Assembly (NCBI GenBank): GCA_013400155.1
Contig: VXBM01000007.1
Coordinates: 2,256,861-2,320,860 of the forward strand
Direction: 5' to 3'
DNA from: Helopsaltes ochotensis
Lineage: Eukaryota; Chordata; Aves; Passeriformes; Locustellidae
DNA: 64,000 nucleotides
Part shown: positions 1 through 11,400 of the stretch, in pieces
Layout of the letters: every line of letters begins with the position of its first letter
How positions within the stretch are numbered: the stretch's first letter is position 1
Notes under the pieces: model-generated
The model's input: only the letters and a program-made list of their open reading frames with translations
The model's database searches: none
Told to the model about the DNA's origin: nothing
Program-made: the position numbers and the translations under genes

Positions 1-250
1 CCTCAGCCGCGGCGGGCGGCACCGCAAGCGCCCTTTTTGTGTCTGGGGCCGGCCGGCCGGGCCGCAGTTCGGTGCTCGGCGGAACTGTGAAACGAAAAGC
101 CGCAACCAGAGCGGTGCTTTGGAGAGGACGGAGGGCTGCAGGTTGGCCCGGGCAGCGGCTGTTTGAGCCGTGTGCAGCGTTCGGTTCGGTCCGGCCCGTG
201 GGCCCGTGAAGCGCCAGCGCTCGTCACCGGGGCAGCACCTCAGTGTGGCT
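1..250. promoter_or_regulatory. CpG island at the CDCA7 5' side
   Basis: The first 250 bases are very GC-rich with dense CpG (GGCCGGCCGGCC near 50, many CGG/GCG words), then the sequence drops abruptly to AT-rich intron-like DNA after about 300. It lies about 600 bases 5' of the first recognisable CDCA7 coding exon and on the same side, so it is most simply the 3' part of the CDCA7 promoter island, with exon 1 or its 5' UTR just outside or at the window edge. No in-frame start codon that could join the 849 exon is visible here, so I do not place exon 1. Confidence 0.7.
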
Positions 251-848
251 GCTGCTCCCCGGCCTCGGTGGGATAAAATGGGGCCCTGCCAGTAGAAACA
301 TTTCCTGGGAAAGGAAAACTTGAAACCCATTAAAAAAATCTTCTAAATCGGTGGCAAAATGAACAAAGCAGCAATCTGCTTTGTCTAGAAGAGTTGTTTT
401 AAATCTGTGAGTAGGATTCTTTGACCCTTCCTTAAGAGCTGCAGAGTATTTAGCGTTTGCCTCCAAATGCAAGTATAAGTGAATCAAAGTAGGTTTCTAC
501 GTATTTTTGCGTACTTGCACTTTTTTTCCAGCACTGGCTATGATGACTGGGGAATGACATGATTTATGTGCTTATTTTCACTTGTATGTTTGCATAGAAA
601 CAGTATTCTTAAAAACTGGATGAAATTTATCTATAAGAACGATAAGAACTGTATCAGAGTAAAAACTGTTTTCATTCCTAACTTTTGAGATTTATTTCAA
701 AGCTGCTGTTTGTTTTCTGACTTTGATTCAATATTGTTGAACATCCTAAAATGTTCAAACTTCCTAAGCTTCAATAAAAAGATATTCTTTAAAACTACTG
801 TGCTGCAGTAGGTCCCTTCTTAATGGTGTTGCTGTTGTCCTTTTGTAG

Positions 849-3800
849 CGCCGAGGTTGTTCAGGAAGGAGAAACTTCACAGCCTTTCGAAATACGAAAC
901 TGATTCCCATGGAAACATCCTCATCCTCTGATGACAGTTGTGACAGTTTTGGTTCTGATAATTTTGCGAACACTGTAAGTACAGTACGAGAACAAATAAG
1001 ATGGTATGTGCAGTACTAGTAAGGATTGCAAAAATATAAACCTAATAATGTAAAACTACTTGCCCTGCTTCTGTTTTTGTATAGTAGTTATAAACCTTTG
1101 CTATATGTTGTAATTTAATTTCACTCTTTGCTTGTGCTTCTAGGTGGTAATTGTTGGAAACAGATTAGCTATCAGTTCTAGCCTTTGATATGTCACCTAA
1201 CCTAACGTGCCTGGTAATTTGCAGCTGTGGTTCTGAAACCCCCTTGGTTCTGAAATGCTTTAACATTTTTCTCCTTTATTAAAAAGCAATTTGCTTGTAA
1301 TGCACTTATAAATGTTCATAGTTTTCTGTACAACTTAACTTAAAGGATATTTTATTTTTTGTAGAAATGCAAATTTAGGTCGGATATTAATGAAGAATTG
1401 GCAAAAATTTTTCATGAAGCCTCTGATGATGAATCTTTCTGTGGCTTTTCAGAAAATGAGGTTCAAGATGCATTGGTAAGACAGTTGATTTTAGTTTGAT
1501 ATTTTGTATTCTTACACATTCTTAATTGGAAAATAATGCCAGCTTCAGCTTGAAAGTTCAATGTTTCAGAAGGAAGCATCATTTCATTTAGTAAACAGTT
1601 CAAGTAGCCAAAGCTTAGTTTTCTTTTTGTCTCCATGAAAAGCACTCAAAATATTTAAAAATCTGCCATATGTATTTTGAAATGTACTTCTTAAAACTCC
1701 TTGGTGGATGTTACTCTGTTGGAGCCTAACATTTCTGGTTTCCTCAATATGTTAGGCTAGCCCATGGACTACAGCAAACCTCAGAAAAATTGCTGTGTGT
1801 CTTGACATGCAGTCAGACCTCCACTGTGGCAGCCTAACAGGGAATGCTGTGTGTCTTTCAGCAGTAGAGAAATGGTGACAGGTGGTCAGACATCTACATT
1901 TCTGCTTTTCCTTGACATCAGTGCAAGATCAATTGCTTAAAAAGATCAATAGTTGATATTCAGAAGAGCAACTGAAGTAGTACCACATTTGGCAAAACCA
2001 GGTTTGTCATAACTTCAGCGCATGCTGAGGAATGACTAGAAAAGAAAAGTGTCTAATTAGAAGAAATCACGTCTGGGTTAACAAAAGTAAAGAGAATAAG
2101 TAGGAGACAAAGCTGGAATAGATAAGTAGAAAAAAGAAGCCAATAACTACACATAATATGCAACCAGAATCGCATACTTGCTTAATAAAAACCCTGTGTA
2201 CATAAAAATGACCATTTGATGCCCACTGTTACTGCTGATCAAAATAAGACTGTCTTGTTGTGTTTAAAAAGAAAAACTCAAAGCCTATTGCATAATGAGC
2301 TTTTAACTAAATTTTATCTCCTCACTGAACCATTGGTTCTTGGGAAATTTGTAAGCAAGACATCAGAATTCAAAGATTTGAAAATACTGGGATTTTATTT
2401 ATAATTATTTAATTGGTTGGCTCTAGAAGGACATTTCCATTTTTTTATCATTGATACTGTGAGATGACTGTACTTGACACTTACAGAATTGGGTTTGACC
2501 TTGTGCAGAGAACTGCATAGTGGCTTTTTTTACAGCCAAATGCTATATGTAGCAAAACTGAGCCCTTTAAAGGCAGTTCTCTTTCTCGTACCATACACAC
2601 AAACTATTTGCTATTAGACCTGCAAGTGACAGCTACAACTGCTGCAATGGGACCTACAGTCCTTTTTCTGGTGTGTTTGGCATAACCACGTAGGTCTCCC
2701 TGAGAGGTTTTTATACTTGTGTCCCCTCTCCTTCCCTCCTGCTCCAAGATGCACTGGAGCACTAGGACTGGATGTGTGGATTCCAGCCCCGTAGCTTCTT
2801 AAACTACTCTTAGACAAAATGTTGTTGACTGTATTTAACTTAAAAGCAACTCTCCTGGATTTACATGCTTCTGTTTTGGTTTGTTAACAGAAATTGGAAT
2901 CGGATTCAGATGAGAATGATACAAGTGCTGAAAGTGAGGTAGATCAGAGAGGGCAGAAATGCCCTGTTCCTCTGAAAGTAGCCATGAAGTTTCCACCTCG
3001 AAGATCAGAGAGGAGGAAGGGTGGGATGGAACCTGTTCCTGAAACACCGATGCCTGCTCCAGATTCAGACTCTGATACTGAAGAAAATGGTGCTATGTTT
3101 TTAGAAAAAAGAGCTTTAAACATAAAGGAAAACAAAGCAATGGCAAGTACTCTGTGGACTGGCTCTTTTCCCCCCTCCCTTTGGACTCTTGGGGAACCTC
3201 TGTTTAAATTCACTGTAATGGGAATTACGTGAATGTATTAAGCTGAATTTGCATTCCTAAAATACAAAGCTGATACTTTATATTTACTGGCATATGAAAA
3301 TCCATAGGCTGCAAGCCTAACAACATAATAAGTTTAAACATTTCCAAATTACATGCAGTCACTAAAACATAAATAAGACATAAATGTAAAGAGTTGAAGA
3401 ATGACTGCATTTCCTATAAGTAATTGTACTTTTAGCCAATTGCCCTAGTAGTCTGTAATAGCACATAAATACCCTTTTAAGGCTCTGCTTCGTTTTTCTC
3501 TCTCTTGTTAGCTTGCAAAACTAATGGCTGAGTTGCAAAATGTTTCTGGTATCTTTGGTGGGAGAAAATCATTGCCAGCTGTCAGTCATGTGAGTATAAA
3601 CTTACTGTATTTGCATTCAGATTTCTAACAGTCAAATTCTGACATAACAAAGCAGGATTCTCAATGTAAAAGCTCAATAAACTGTGCAAATCATAGTCCA
3701 GTTAGAATTTACTGCTTCTTAAAACAAGTATCCTCAGTGTATAATTCTCTTCAGATTTGCCATGGTATAAAGCAGAACAGATGAATTTATAAAGGTTCAG

Positions 3801-6666
3801 TGTCTCCACAGGCCAATAAAACCAAACAAGGTGGTGTGTAAATATGTGCTTATACAAAGGCTGGAGATAGGGAGGGCAGCTCAGACCTGAATATTCTGAG
3901 TTTGGAGCCTTGAAAAACACCTGGCATTTAGCCTAATTTTAAAGAAGGTTAAGTTGTGAATCAGCAGTGTAATGAATTTCACTGCTGATGTATTTGTAAT
4001 TTGGTGAAGATTAGAACAACGCTGAAAATGGCAGCTCCTCGTAGACATGGATTCTGCTGCATTTGACTATTTCTCTGTGACTAGAAGAATGCTGAAGATG
4101 AACTTGCTTAGGGTTTTCTTATCTTTTGTTTTCTGACTGGGACAGAGGTAGACATGTCTTAGATGAGAGGAAGGCATCTTTAGGGGAGGAATTCAGTAGG
4201 GGCAGGAGCTATCTGTTTTTTCGCCTGTTTCATTAGGGGTTTTAAACATTAGCAGGGACCAAAGCGAGTTCCGAGGCGTTCATTGCCCCAGTGTGCCTTG
4301 AGGAGGAACCCAGACCGGAGTTCTCGGCCTCACACAAGGTCCAGGTCCTTGATTGAAGGTCCTCCTACTCTTGTACCAGAAGAGGAAGATGATGACCGGT
4401 ACATCTTGGTGAGAAGAAGAAAGATGTCTGATGAATATCTGGAGGTACGATAAAGATCTAGTTCTCCTGTTGTGGGTTGTGAGGGTGGTTTTGTATGAAG
4501 GTTTCCCTTCAAGAAAATAACGGTTCATAGGCAGTTGATGAGGTTTATCAGTATGCCATGGCCTTGGGAATAAAAAGAAAAAAAGACAAAAAAGGGCATT
4601 TTGTATATGCTCTCCATTTTCCCTTCCTTGTCCTTGAAAAACCACTTCCTCTTGCACTCCAGCAGGAGTGAAGTAAGATCAGTAGCATCACTGCACCCTG
4701 AAGGGGACAGATCAAGTAAAGGGGCTAAAGCTGAATCTATATCATACATCTGCACAAAGTTCTGTTATATCTTGCTTAAATATATGACAGGTGTTTGGGA
4801 CTTCGGCATTGGTGTGAAGATCCTTGCCTTTGTAGAGTTTTTGCTGAATCTAACAGTAAAAGTATTGTGTCTTTGCTATTCAGCATGAAGCCCGTACTCC
4901 CAGGAGGGGTCACCGTGGTGCTGTGGCTTATCCACATGTTGTGCGCCCAGTTGAGGACATAACAGCAGAAGAGCTGGATAATATTTGTGGATCTGCAAGA
5001 GACAAAGTATATAACAGGGCCATGGTAAGTATATTCCAGCTTTGTGAAATGGGTACTTTGTGAAGTCATTTTTTTGTTATTCCATGTTTTGTGTTTTAGC
5101 ATCAAATAGAGCACACTCCCTCTGACTGAGAGAGAGGATGTGATTTTTTGGGAGAAATATGTCTGAGATCTTGAAGTGTCCCTTCTTATTTTTGCTGAAT
5201 TTGTAGAATAGCCTTTACCAAGCCAGTTAGCTGGCTTTTACTCTGGAACAACTGTAATACCTAAGTGATATCAGCCAGGTGACGTGATTACCAGACACTG
5301 AAAATGTAGTGTTAAAACAGTCTTGGTTCAAACTTGCAAGGTGGCTTTCTGTTTCAGGATAAGCGCTGCTAGGTGCTAAAGAGATTTTGTTCAATGCTTT
5401 TTTCCCCCTAACTAAAATGCCATCTTAAATGTCTTGTATGTTTTTCCTGTGTTCTAGGGATCCACCTGTCATCAGTGTCGCCAAAAAACCATAGACACCA
5501 AGACAAATTGTCGTAACCCTGATTGCGTCGGAGTGAGGGGCCAGTTCTGTGGGCCGTGCCTCCGCAACAGATACGGGGAGGATGTCAGAACAGCGCTGCT
5601 GGACCCGGTAGGACAGTGCTCAGTGGTGGCTCATTGTGCTTACTTGCACAGCCAGGGGTATTGGTCACTGACAGCAGGGCTTTTAACAGAACTGCTTACA
5701 GTGCTGTAGTACATCATGCAGTCCTAGCTTGGTTCACCCTGAGTCACAGAACTGGTTTGTGTAGAACTTGTTGTATTTACTAATTCTGTAGTTTTATTTG
5801 CAGGAGTAAAGTATGAGAACAGAGCAGCAGCCAAAATAGTTTTGTATTTGAGCATCAGAATAGTGTTCTCTTTTGCCTTGCATTAGTACTTAATGCCCTG
5901 TGGAAAGGAACTGTATTGTGAACAGAGTGCTGCTGGTGTGGGCTGTGATGTAGGAGTTAAAACAGTGGAATGCTTCCTGTGGTTAATGTGCAAGGCAGGC
6001 AATGGAGAGCTTAATCCCCTGCAGACTGAGGAATTTGTACTCTTGCACGGGTTTAGACAGCTTTAGGCGGTGCTGATGTTCACTGCAGGACTCAATGTGT
6101 AGCAGGACACTCTTCTAAATTGTGAGTGTGAGTTAAATCTGGCTTAGGATCTCAGCTAAAAGGGCTTCTTGTTGTCTCTCTTGTGTGTAGACATGGAGGT
6201 GCCCCCCATGTCGTGGAATCTGCAACTGTAGCTTCTGCAGACAGCGAGATGGCCGATGTGCCACAGGTGTCCTGGTCTATCTGGCCAAGTACCACGGCTT
6301 TGACAATGTCCATGCCTACTTGAAAAGGTGAGTGTGCCATTGTGTCAATGATGTGGCTGTATTAAGTGGGATAAGCATCTCAAAAGTGGGAGGGCAAAGA
6401 TGTCCACAGCCTAGTTCGTCAGGTAAATCTCAAGATTACTCTCTGTTGCCTCCAGAATCTGAGATTTTGCCCCATGATTTTTCTGATACACTGGTTCTTA
6501 CCTGAAACAAGTGATACATCCACTCTACCTTTTAGCTCTCAACCTCAGTGTGTATTGTCTGGGCTTCCACTATTTGGTCTAAAGAGTTTTCAGTGTTTTG
6601 CTACAAGCTGACTCATGTTCTTACTTGTCTTTCAGTCTGAAACAAGAACTTGGAATGGAAGACTGA
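849..6666 (+). CDS. CDCA7: CDCA7, cell division cycle-associated protein 7 (5' partial, nine coding exons)
   Basis: Nuclear zinc-finger protein that binds hemimethylated DNA and recruits the SNF2 remodeller HELLS; in humans, zinc-finger mutations cause ICF syndrome type 3 (family knowledge). Exons seen: 849-974, 1365-1475, 2891-3142, 3512-3589, 4256-4444, 4884-5024, 5458-5607, 6191-6327, 6636-6666. All are in phase and joined by GT-AG introns except one GC-AG. They give 404 residues. Order: METSSSSDDSCDSF (about 21-34); the DESFCGFSENEVQD motif; an acidic DSDSDTEEN stretch; KRALNIKENKAM, then a leucine-rich LAKLMAELQNV; a basic SRPHTRSRSL stretch; VRPVEDITAEELDN; then the cysteine-rich finger from STCHQCRQKTIDTKTNC through WRCPPCRGICNCSFC to LVYLAKYHGFDNVHAYLK, stop TGA at 6664. 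The finger and C-terminus match CDCA7 rather than the paralogue CDCA7L, which has a different LAKFYGYDNV-type end. The visible frame is open upstream of METSSSS, and the exon with the usual start codon is not found; METSSSS could be an alternative start. Confidence 0.96.
3143..3511 (+). other. CDCA7: GC-AG intron of CDCA7
   Basis: The exon ends AACAAAGCAATG and is followed by GCAAGT, the classical GC-type donor. The acceptor is TTGTTAG before CTTGCAAAACTAATG. Joining here restores the conserved reading KENKAM-LAKLMAEL, so a GT donor elsewhere is not needed. The other CDCA7 introns in the window use GT-AG. GC-AG introns are a minority class spliced by the major spliceosome and are often weak or alternatively used. 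If the GC donor were skipped, the frame would run on to a stop near 3230. Confidence 0.85.
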
Positions 6667-7376
6667 AGCTGTGACTACCTTTAAATTACATACTCTTTCA
6701 CCAATGTAATATTGCCTGCAATGAATTGTTTTATCAAATGAGATCGCAAAGTGCCTTCCCTGCTTCCCTTTCCTTTTGGGTAAAAGAGGATAAAAACCTT
6801 TCATTTATTTCTGTATAGATCATACTTGGGAAAGCTGTTTAACACAGCTCTTCACCCACAGGCCTTTGTTTTCTCTTTTAGACAACTTTGCAAATCAGAT
6901 AGTATCAGTCCTTGTTTTCATGATAGTTACTTCTTTTTTTCTTCAGTAACTTCTTCTTTTCTTCCTGAAAGGAGATGGGGCTTTAAGCCATTAGTTTCAC
7001 TCATGCATCAATCTATGCTGCAGGTTTACTTATGTTCCAAAATCAGCTACAGAAAGATAGAGATGTTCTGAAAACTTCTGCAATACAGACACTTCATGGT
7101 CAGATTGAATGGTAGAATTCTCTGAAACAACTGCATGTTCTTAAGTTAAAAAAGGAAGCCATGTAAGTCGCAGCTGAGCAGTCTCCAAGCACTAATATTT
7201 GGTTTTATAGAGTACTAAAAGTTCACTCTGGCCATTTCATTTCAAGGGAAATTCTCTGAATTAAAAAATGCAGTAGATGCTGTTTGCGTGGCTCTTCGTG
7301 GTTTTGCGCAGATGAGAGGAGGGCACTGCTGAAAGCTTCCGCAGCGCTCGTGTGCATTGCCTGCTGGGGACAGTGA

Positions 7377-7384
7377 TGTAAATA
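7377..7384 (+). promoter_or_regulatory. Pumilio response element in CDCA7 3' UTR
   Basis: TGTAAATA is a perfect match to the PUF consensus UGUANAUA, in the sense orientation within the 3' UTR. An 8-mer like this can occur by chance in AT-rich sequence. Confidence 0.35.
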
Positions 7385-8409
7385 TACTGGTATACACTGT
7401 GTAGTGACCACGGTCTGAAACAGAATGTTCCATGTGCTAAATTACTGTTTTGGTGGACTCTCTTTTCCCTGTTGCTGCTGCGGCTGCAGAACTGCTTTGC
7501 AGAGCCAGCAGTGCTCCTGGGGAAGAGGGACACCTCCAGACCAGGGCTTGGTCAAGTAGAGGGCTGGCAGTTCCTGTGCCTGTGGGCCATCTTAGGGTGG
7601 ATGAAAGGTGGTAACTCGTTTCGTTTGGTTATCAGGAAAACAGGCAATGAATGTTTCTGTATCTGGCTCTTTGTGATTGTTGAAGGTTCTTTCACATGAC
7701 ATTTGTGAAATGAAAGTACAGCAGAAATGGAGCTGAAGAATTCTGATACGCTGAGCACAGAGGGGTCTCCTCAGTGTTGTAGAAAAGAAGGTGCCATGCA
7801 AATTGCATCCAGAGAACCATAAAGGGTGTAAATGTGCTTAGTTTTGTTATGAAAACTACTGTGTAAGCTTTGTATAAGGTTTAGAATGTAATGCTTTAAA
7901 TAATGTACAGTTGAATAGTAGAAGAATTAACATGTGTACTTCTGTGCTTGCGCAGTATTTTCACTGTGTGTATACAAAATGATCCGTAGTTCATACTTTC
8001 TGGGAATTGCATCAGTGTGTGTGGAAGGGGAAGAGAGAGGAATTTAGAAACAGCAAGATATTTATGTCTCAGACTTGCAGTTCTGTTTCATAAATCATCT
8101 CTCCTATTGAAAATCTCCTGTCCTCTCTTTGTCTGTTTTTATAGTGTGAATAGCTGTGCAATCTGAGGTGTGGAGAGTGCTCTTCCCTCTAGGTACATTT
8201 TGTGAAGAAGGAACTCATTTTAGAAATACATGTTCTGACAGATAAAAGTGGTTGGTTTTTTTTTTCCTCCTAATTGCTTGGCTTGCCTTCTGATTGCTAG
8301 AGTGTGAAAGTACTGTGCTAAAAGCAGACCCTTATGTTATATTACAGAGACTGCTGTATTTAGATTTACTCAGATCTACACTGTTGTGTACAAAATTTTT
8401 TATTTTGAA

Positions 8410-8415
8410 AATAAA
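8410..8415 (+). terminator. CDCA7: Poly(A) signal AATAAA of CDCA7
   Basis: AATAAA in GAAAATAAAAATTT, followed about 30 bases later by T/GT-rich sequence (TTTTTGCC, CTTGTTTT). It is the best canonical signal at a plausible distance from the stop codon on the plus strand. Confidence 0.7.
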
Positions 8416-11400
8416 AATTTTCAGTTTTAGAATATTTTTGCCTCCGAACTTGTTTTAAAAAGCCTGTTAGAGCTATACTTCTAATTTACCATTTTCAGGT
8501 GAATTTATGCTGCAAAGTAAAAGGACTTGGTTGTTCCCATCATACCTGGGGGAGCAGTGAGACTTGGACATCTTGTTATCTCTGGCCCCGTGTTCCTGAA
8601 TCAGGCTTGCTCTGATATTCATGCTACTTGGATTGAAACGTTCGGGTACTGGTGACTAAGTGGTGATGGTCAAAATAGTTAGAGTGCTTAGTTCAGGCTC
8701 AATACAGGCTCTAGGCAGGTGTGCTGTGTGCTCTGCCCTTCTGCTTTTTCTTTGCTTCTTTTTAAACCAAATGCCTACATCCTAAGCTGACAAGGATGAG
8801 GATAAAATTTTGGACACAAGTTGGGAGTAATATGTCTGCCATTAAAATTTATTTATTTATTCTTTTACAAACAAGCTCTTAAGTAGCCTCTCAGGAGCTC
8901 TTTCCTGGAGCAGAGAATTACCTGAGGGGGCCTTGATTGCATGCTGATGGTGAGGACACTTGTGCTGCTTTTTGCCCTGGGTCTAGAGGCAGGAGTTGTA
9001 TGAGGCTGTGGCAGAAGGTTACACAAAGCTGTAACCTGTAGTGAGAGGAAACGGGAAGGAAGTGATCCAGCAGCGACTGAGCTGTCCCAGATATCTTTAT
9101 GGGTAGAATCCTCACCTCATTACTCTCACCTAAAAGCTGTGCTTGGATGTGCCTTTCATCACACTGCTGGTGATGTGAGAATGAATTCATATTTATGAGT
9201 CATGTAGGATGTTAGTTTGTCTTACGTGATGATTTTGAGGTGTCTCAATACACTGCTTTCTCCAAGCCCCTCTCCCACAGCTATGTAAGTGCTGTTGATG
9301 TGGACTTGAAAAATAGCTAATGAGTTCATGAATTATAAGTGCAGTGAATGAGCAGCAATTTTGGAAACTTGAGAGGAAAAGGTCCTGTCAGCTTTAAAAA
9401 CCAAAGATGTATGGAAATAAAGAGTATCACTGTGTAAGGAAGAACAAAAGAATGAAGCTCATGTGTGAGGTAGTGATTTATAATGAAAAAAGGCTGCATG
9501 AGTTGACATTTCCTCACTACTCGGCTTTTGAGCCAGGTGATCTTGTGCATAAGTCTGAAAAAGCTTTTTTTTAACCTGATATAATAATTTATAATGAATA
9601 TATAATATATACTGATCAAATTGGCCATAACTTCCTTATTATCAGAAGATGTTCTTAGCTGGTATATACTAATATATATGTTGTTTGCTTTTCCCCCATT
9701 CCACTGCTTTTTTAATTAGGCGAAACATTGAAGCATTAGATATTGTCAAATCTTGAGGAAAAAAAATTGCCTTTCTTAACAATTAAACTTTTTTTTCATT
9801 ATATGTAAGTTAAAAAACCAAAATGGGAGTGTTACTTCACAGGCTGAAGTAAACATTGCAGAGCAGCACACTTGGCTAACTTAACCAGTTACATTAGTGT
9901 AGGGAACTGCAATGGAATTTTAACTTTTGAAACCTCACTTCCCTCCTAGCCTCATATGCTGATATACCTTTATTTTGTCTGCCAGCAGCCTAAAAATGTA
10001 TTTTGAAGAGAAAAAACACAGACATCGCAACATACCAAAGCATCATCATCATTTGCTTAAGTAGGCAAGTGAAATGAAAAAGGAGAAAATGCTGCTGTCT
10101 AGTTAAAGAATGACTTGAAGTGTTTCAGAGTGAGGGAACTCAGCTGACTCTTAAACCACCTGTAGTACACAGTGCATTTGATACTTTTGGCAAGAGAGTC
10201 GCCCACTGACCTCTGCTGGCATCATCCAGTTTGTTCTCTTAATGCCTTTTTGTGAGTGCAGCCTTTGCATGGCTAATGGTGTGAGCTAGTGGGGAGATTT
10301 TTGGAAACACTGCCTACTGTTCTCTTTCATATTGGCCTCTAAAGCAAGTGGGTAAAAAGATAAACAAATAGAGGCTAGCCAGTCTATGGGGTCCTAAACA
10401 CCAGCACCCAGATAATGCTGGGCTTCGTTGTACATGCACGTGAGTGTGTGGGCTCCAAATGCCAGAGAGCACAGCACCACACTTGCATGACTGGCTCTCA
10501 CTATTCTTCCAAATAATAAGCCTGGGTTCTCCTAAAAGGTGTCAAAAACCCCACAAGGCTTTTGGACCTGGGAAATGGTAGGGGAATTGTATGTTTCAAC
10601 TCAAAAATGCAATGATGTAGTGCTAGAGCTGGGAGTCCTGAAAACGGAAGATGAGAGGGAACTGAGAATCCTATTGTGACTGATACCTACAAGAGGTTGA
10701 GGATATTGAATCTGTATGAAAATATGTCTAGAGCATAGAGGTGCAGTCATTTTAAACCAGCTCTTGTTGCTGTTTTCGTACAGGCTTTCTTCCAGCTAGA
10801 ATTGATCAAGTTCTTGTTGTAAGGATGGCAGACAATTCTGTTATGTGAAAAAAATTAACCAGAAGTTATGGTATGGTCAGGATGGGGCAAGAAGGCATTG
10901 CATCTGTCTCTGTTAGTAGCACTTTAGTAGTTTTTTGTATTGATCACTTGGACTAGAAAAAAAAATCAGTTGACTTGTAGCTCCAGCTATTTTGAAACCT
11001 ACTGATACAGTCTTTCCCTTGGAATATGGCTACAGGCAAACCTTACATCTACTCCTGAAAGCAGATATAAAATGTAACTGAAATTATAGATTTGTGTTTG
11101 GACTCAAGCTAGCTTTATATCCTTTCCTGTCTCTTAATGTAACTGCAGGCACAGAGAATGAAATTATGTGCTAGGTTGTGTCAAGAGGTGTAAGAAGCAG
11201 AAGCCTATGGCAACCATCCTCATTTTCTTTTAATCACATACACAATAACAAAGCAACCCTACCAGCACTCCTTTTGGCCTTCCCTTACCTCTTTTTAACG
11301 TGAATATCTATGTAAAAGTGGTATGTTTGTGAATAGCTACATAAGCCTCACAACTTACTGACACTAGGACTGAGGGGGAGAGCTCTTCCACAAATAAAAC

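Larger units (their letters stand above)
6667..8430 (+). other. CDCA7: CDCA7 3' untranslated region
   Basis: About 1.76 kb of AT-rich, non-coding sequence runs from the TGA stop to a canonical poly(A) signal. No conserved ORF is visible; the 70-90 residue frames here overlap on both strands and look like chance. The length is typical for vertebrate CDCA7 mRNAs. A Pumilio-type site is noted separately. The end is inferred from the poly(A) signal, and an earlier alternative end cannot be excluded. Confidence 0.75.
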
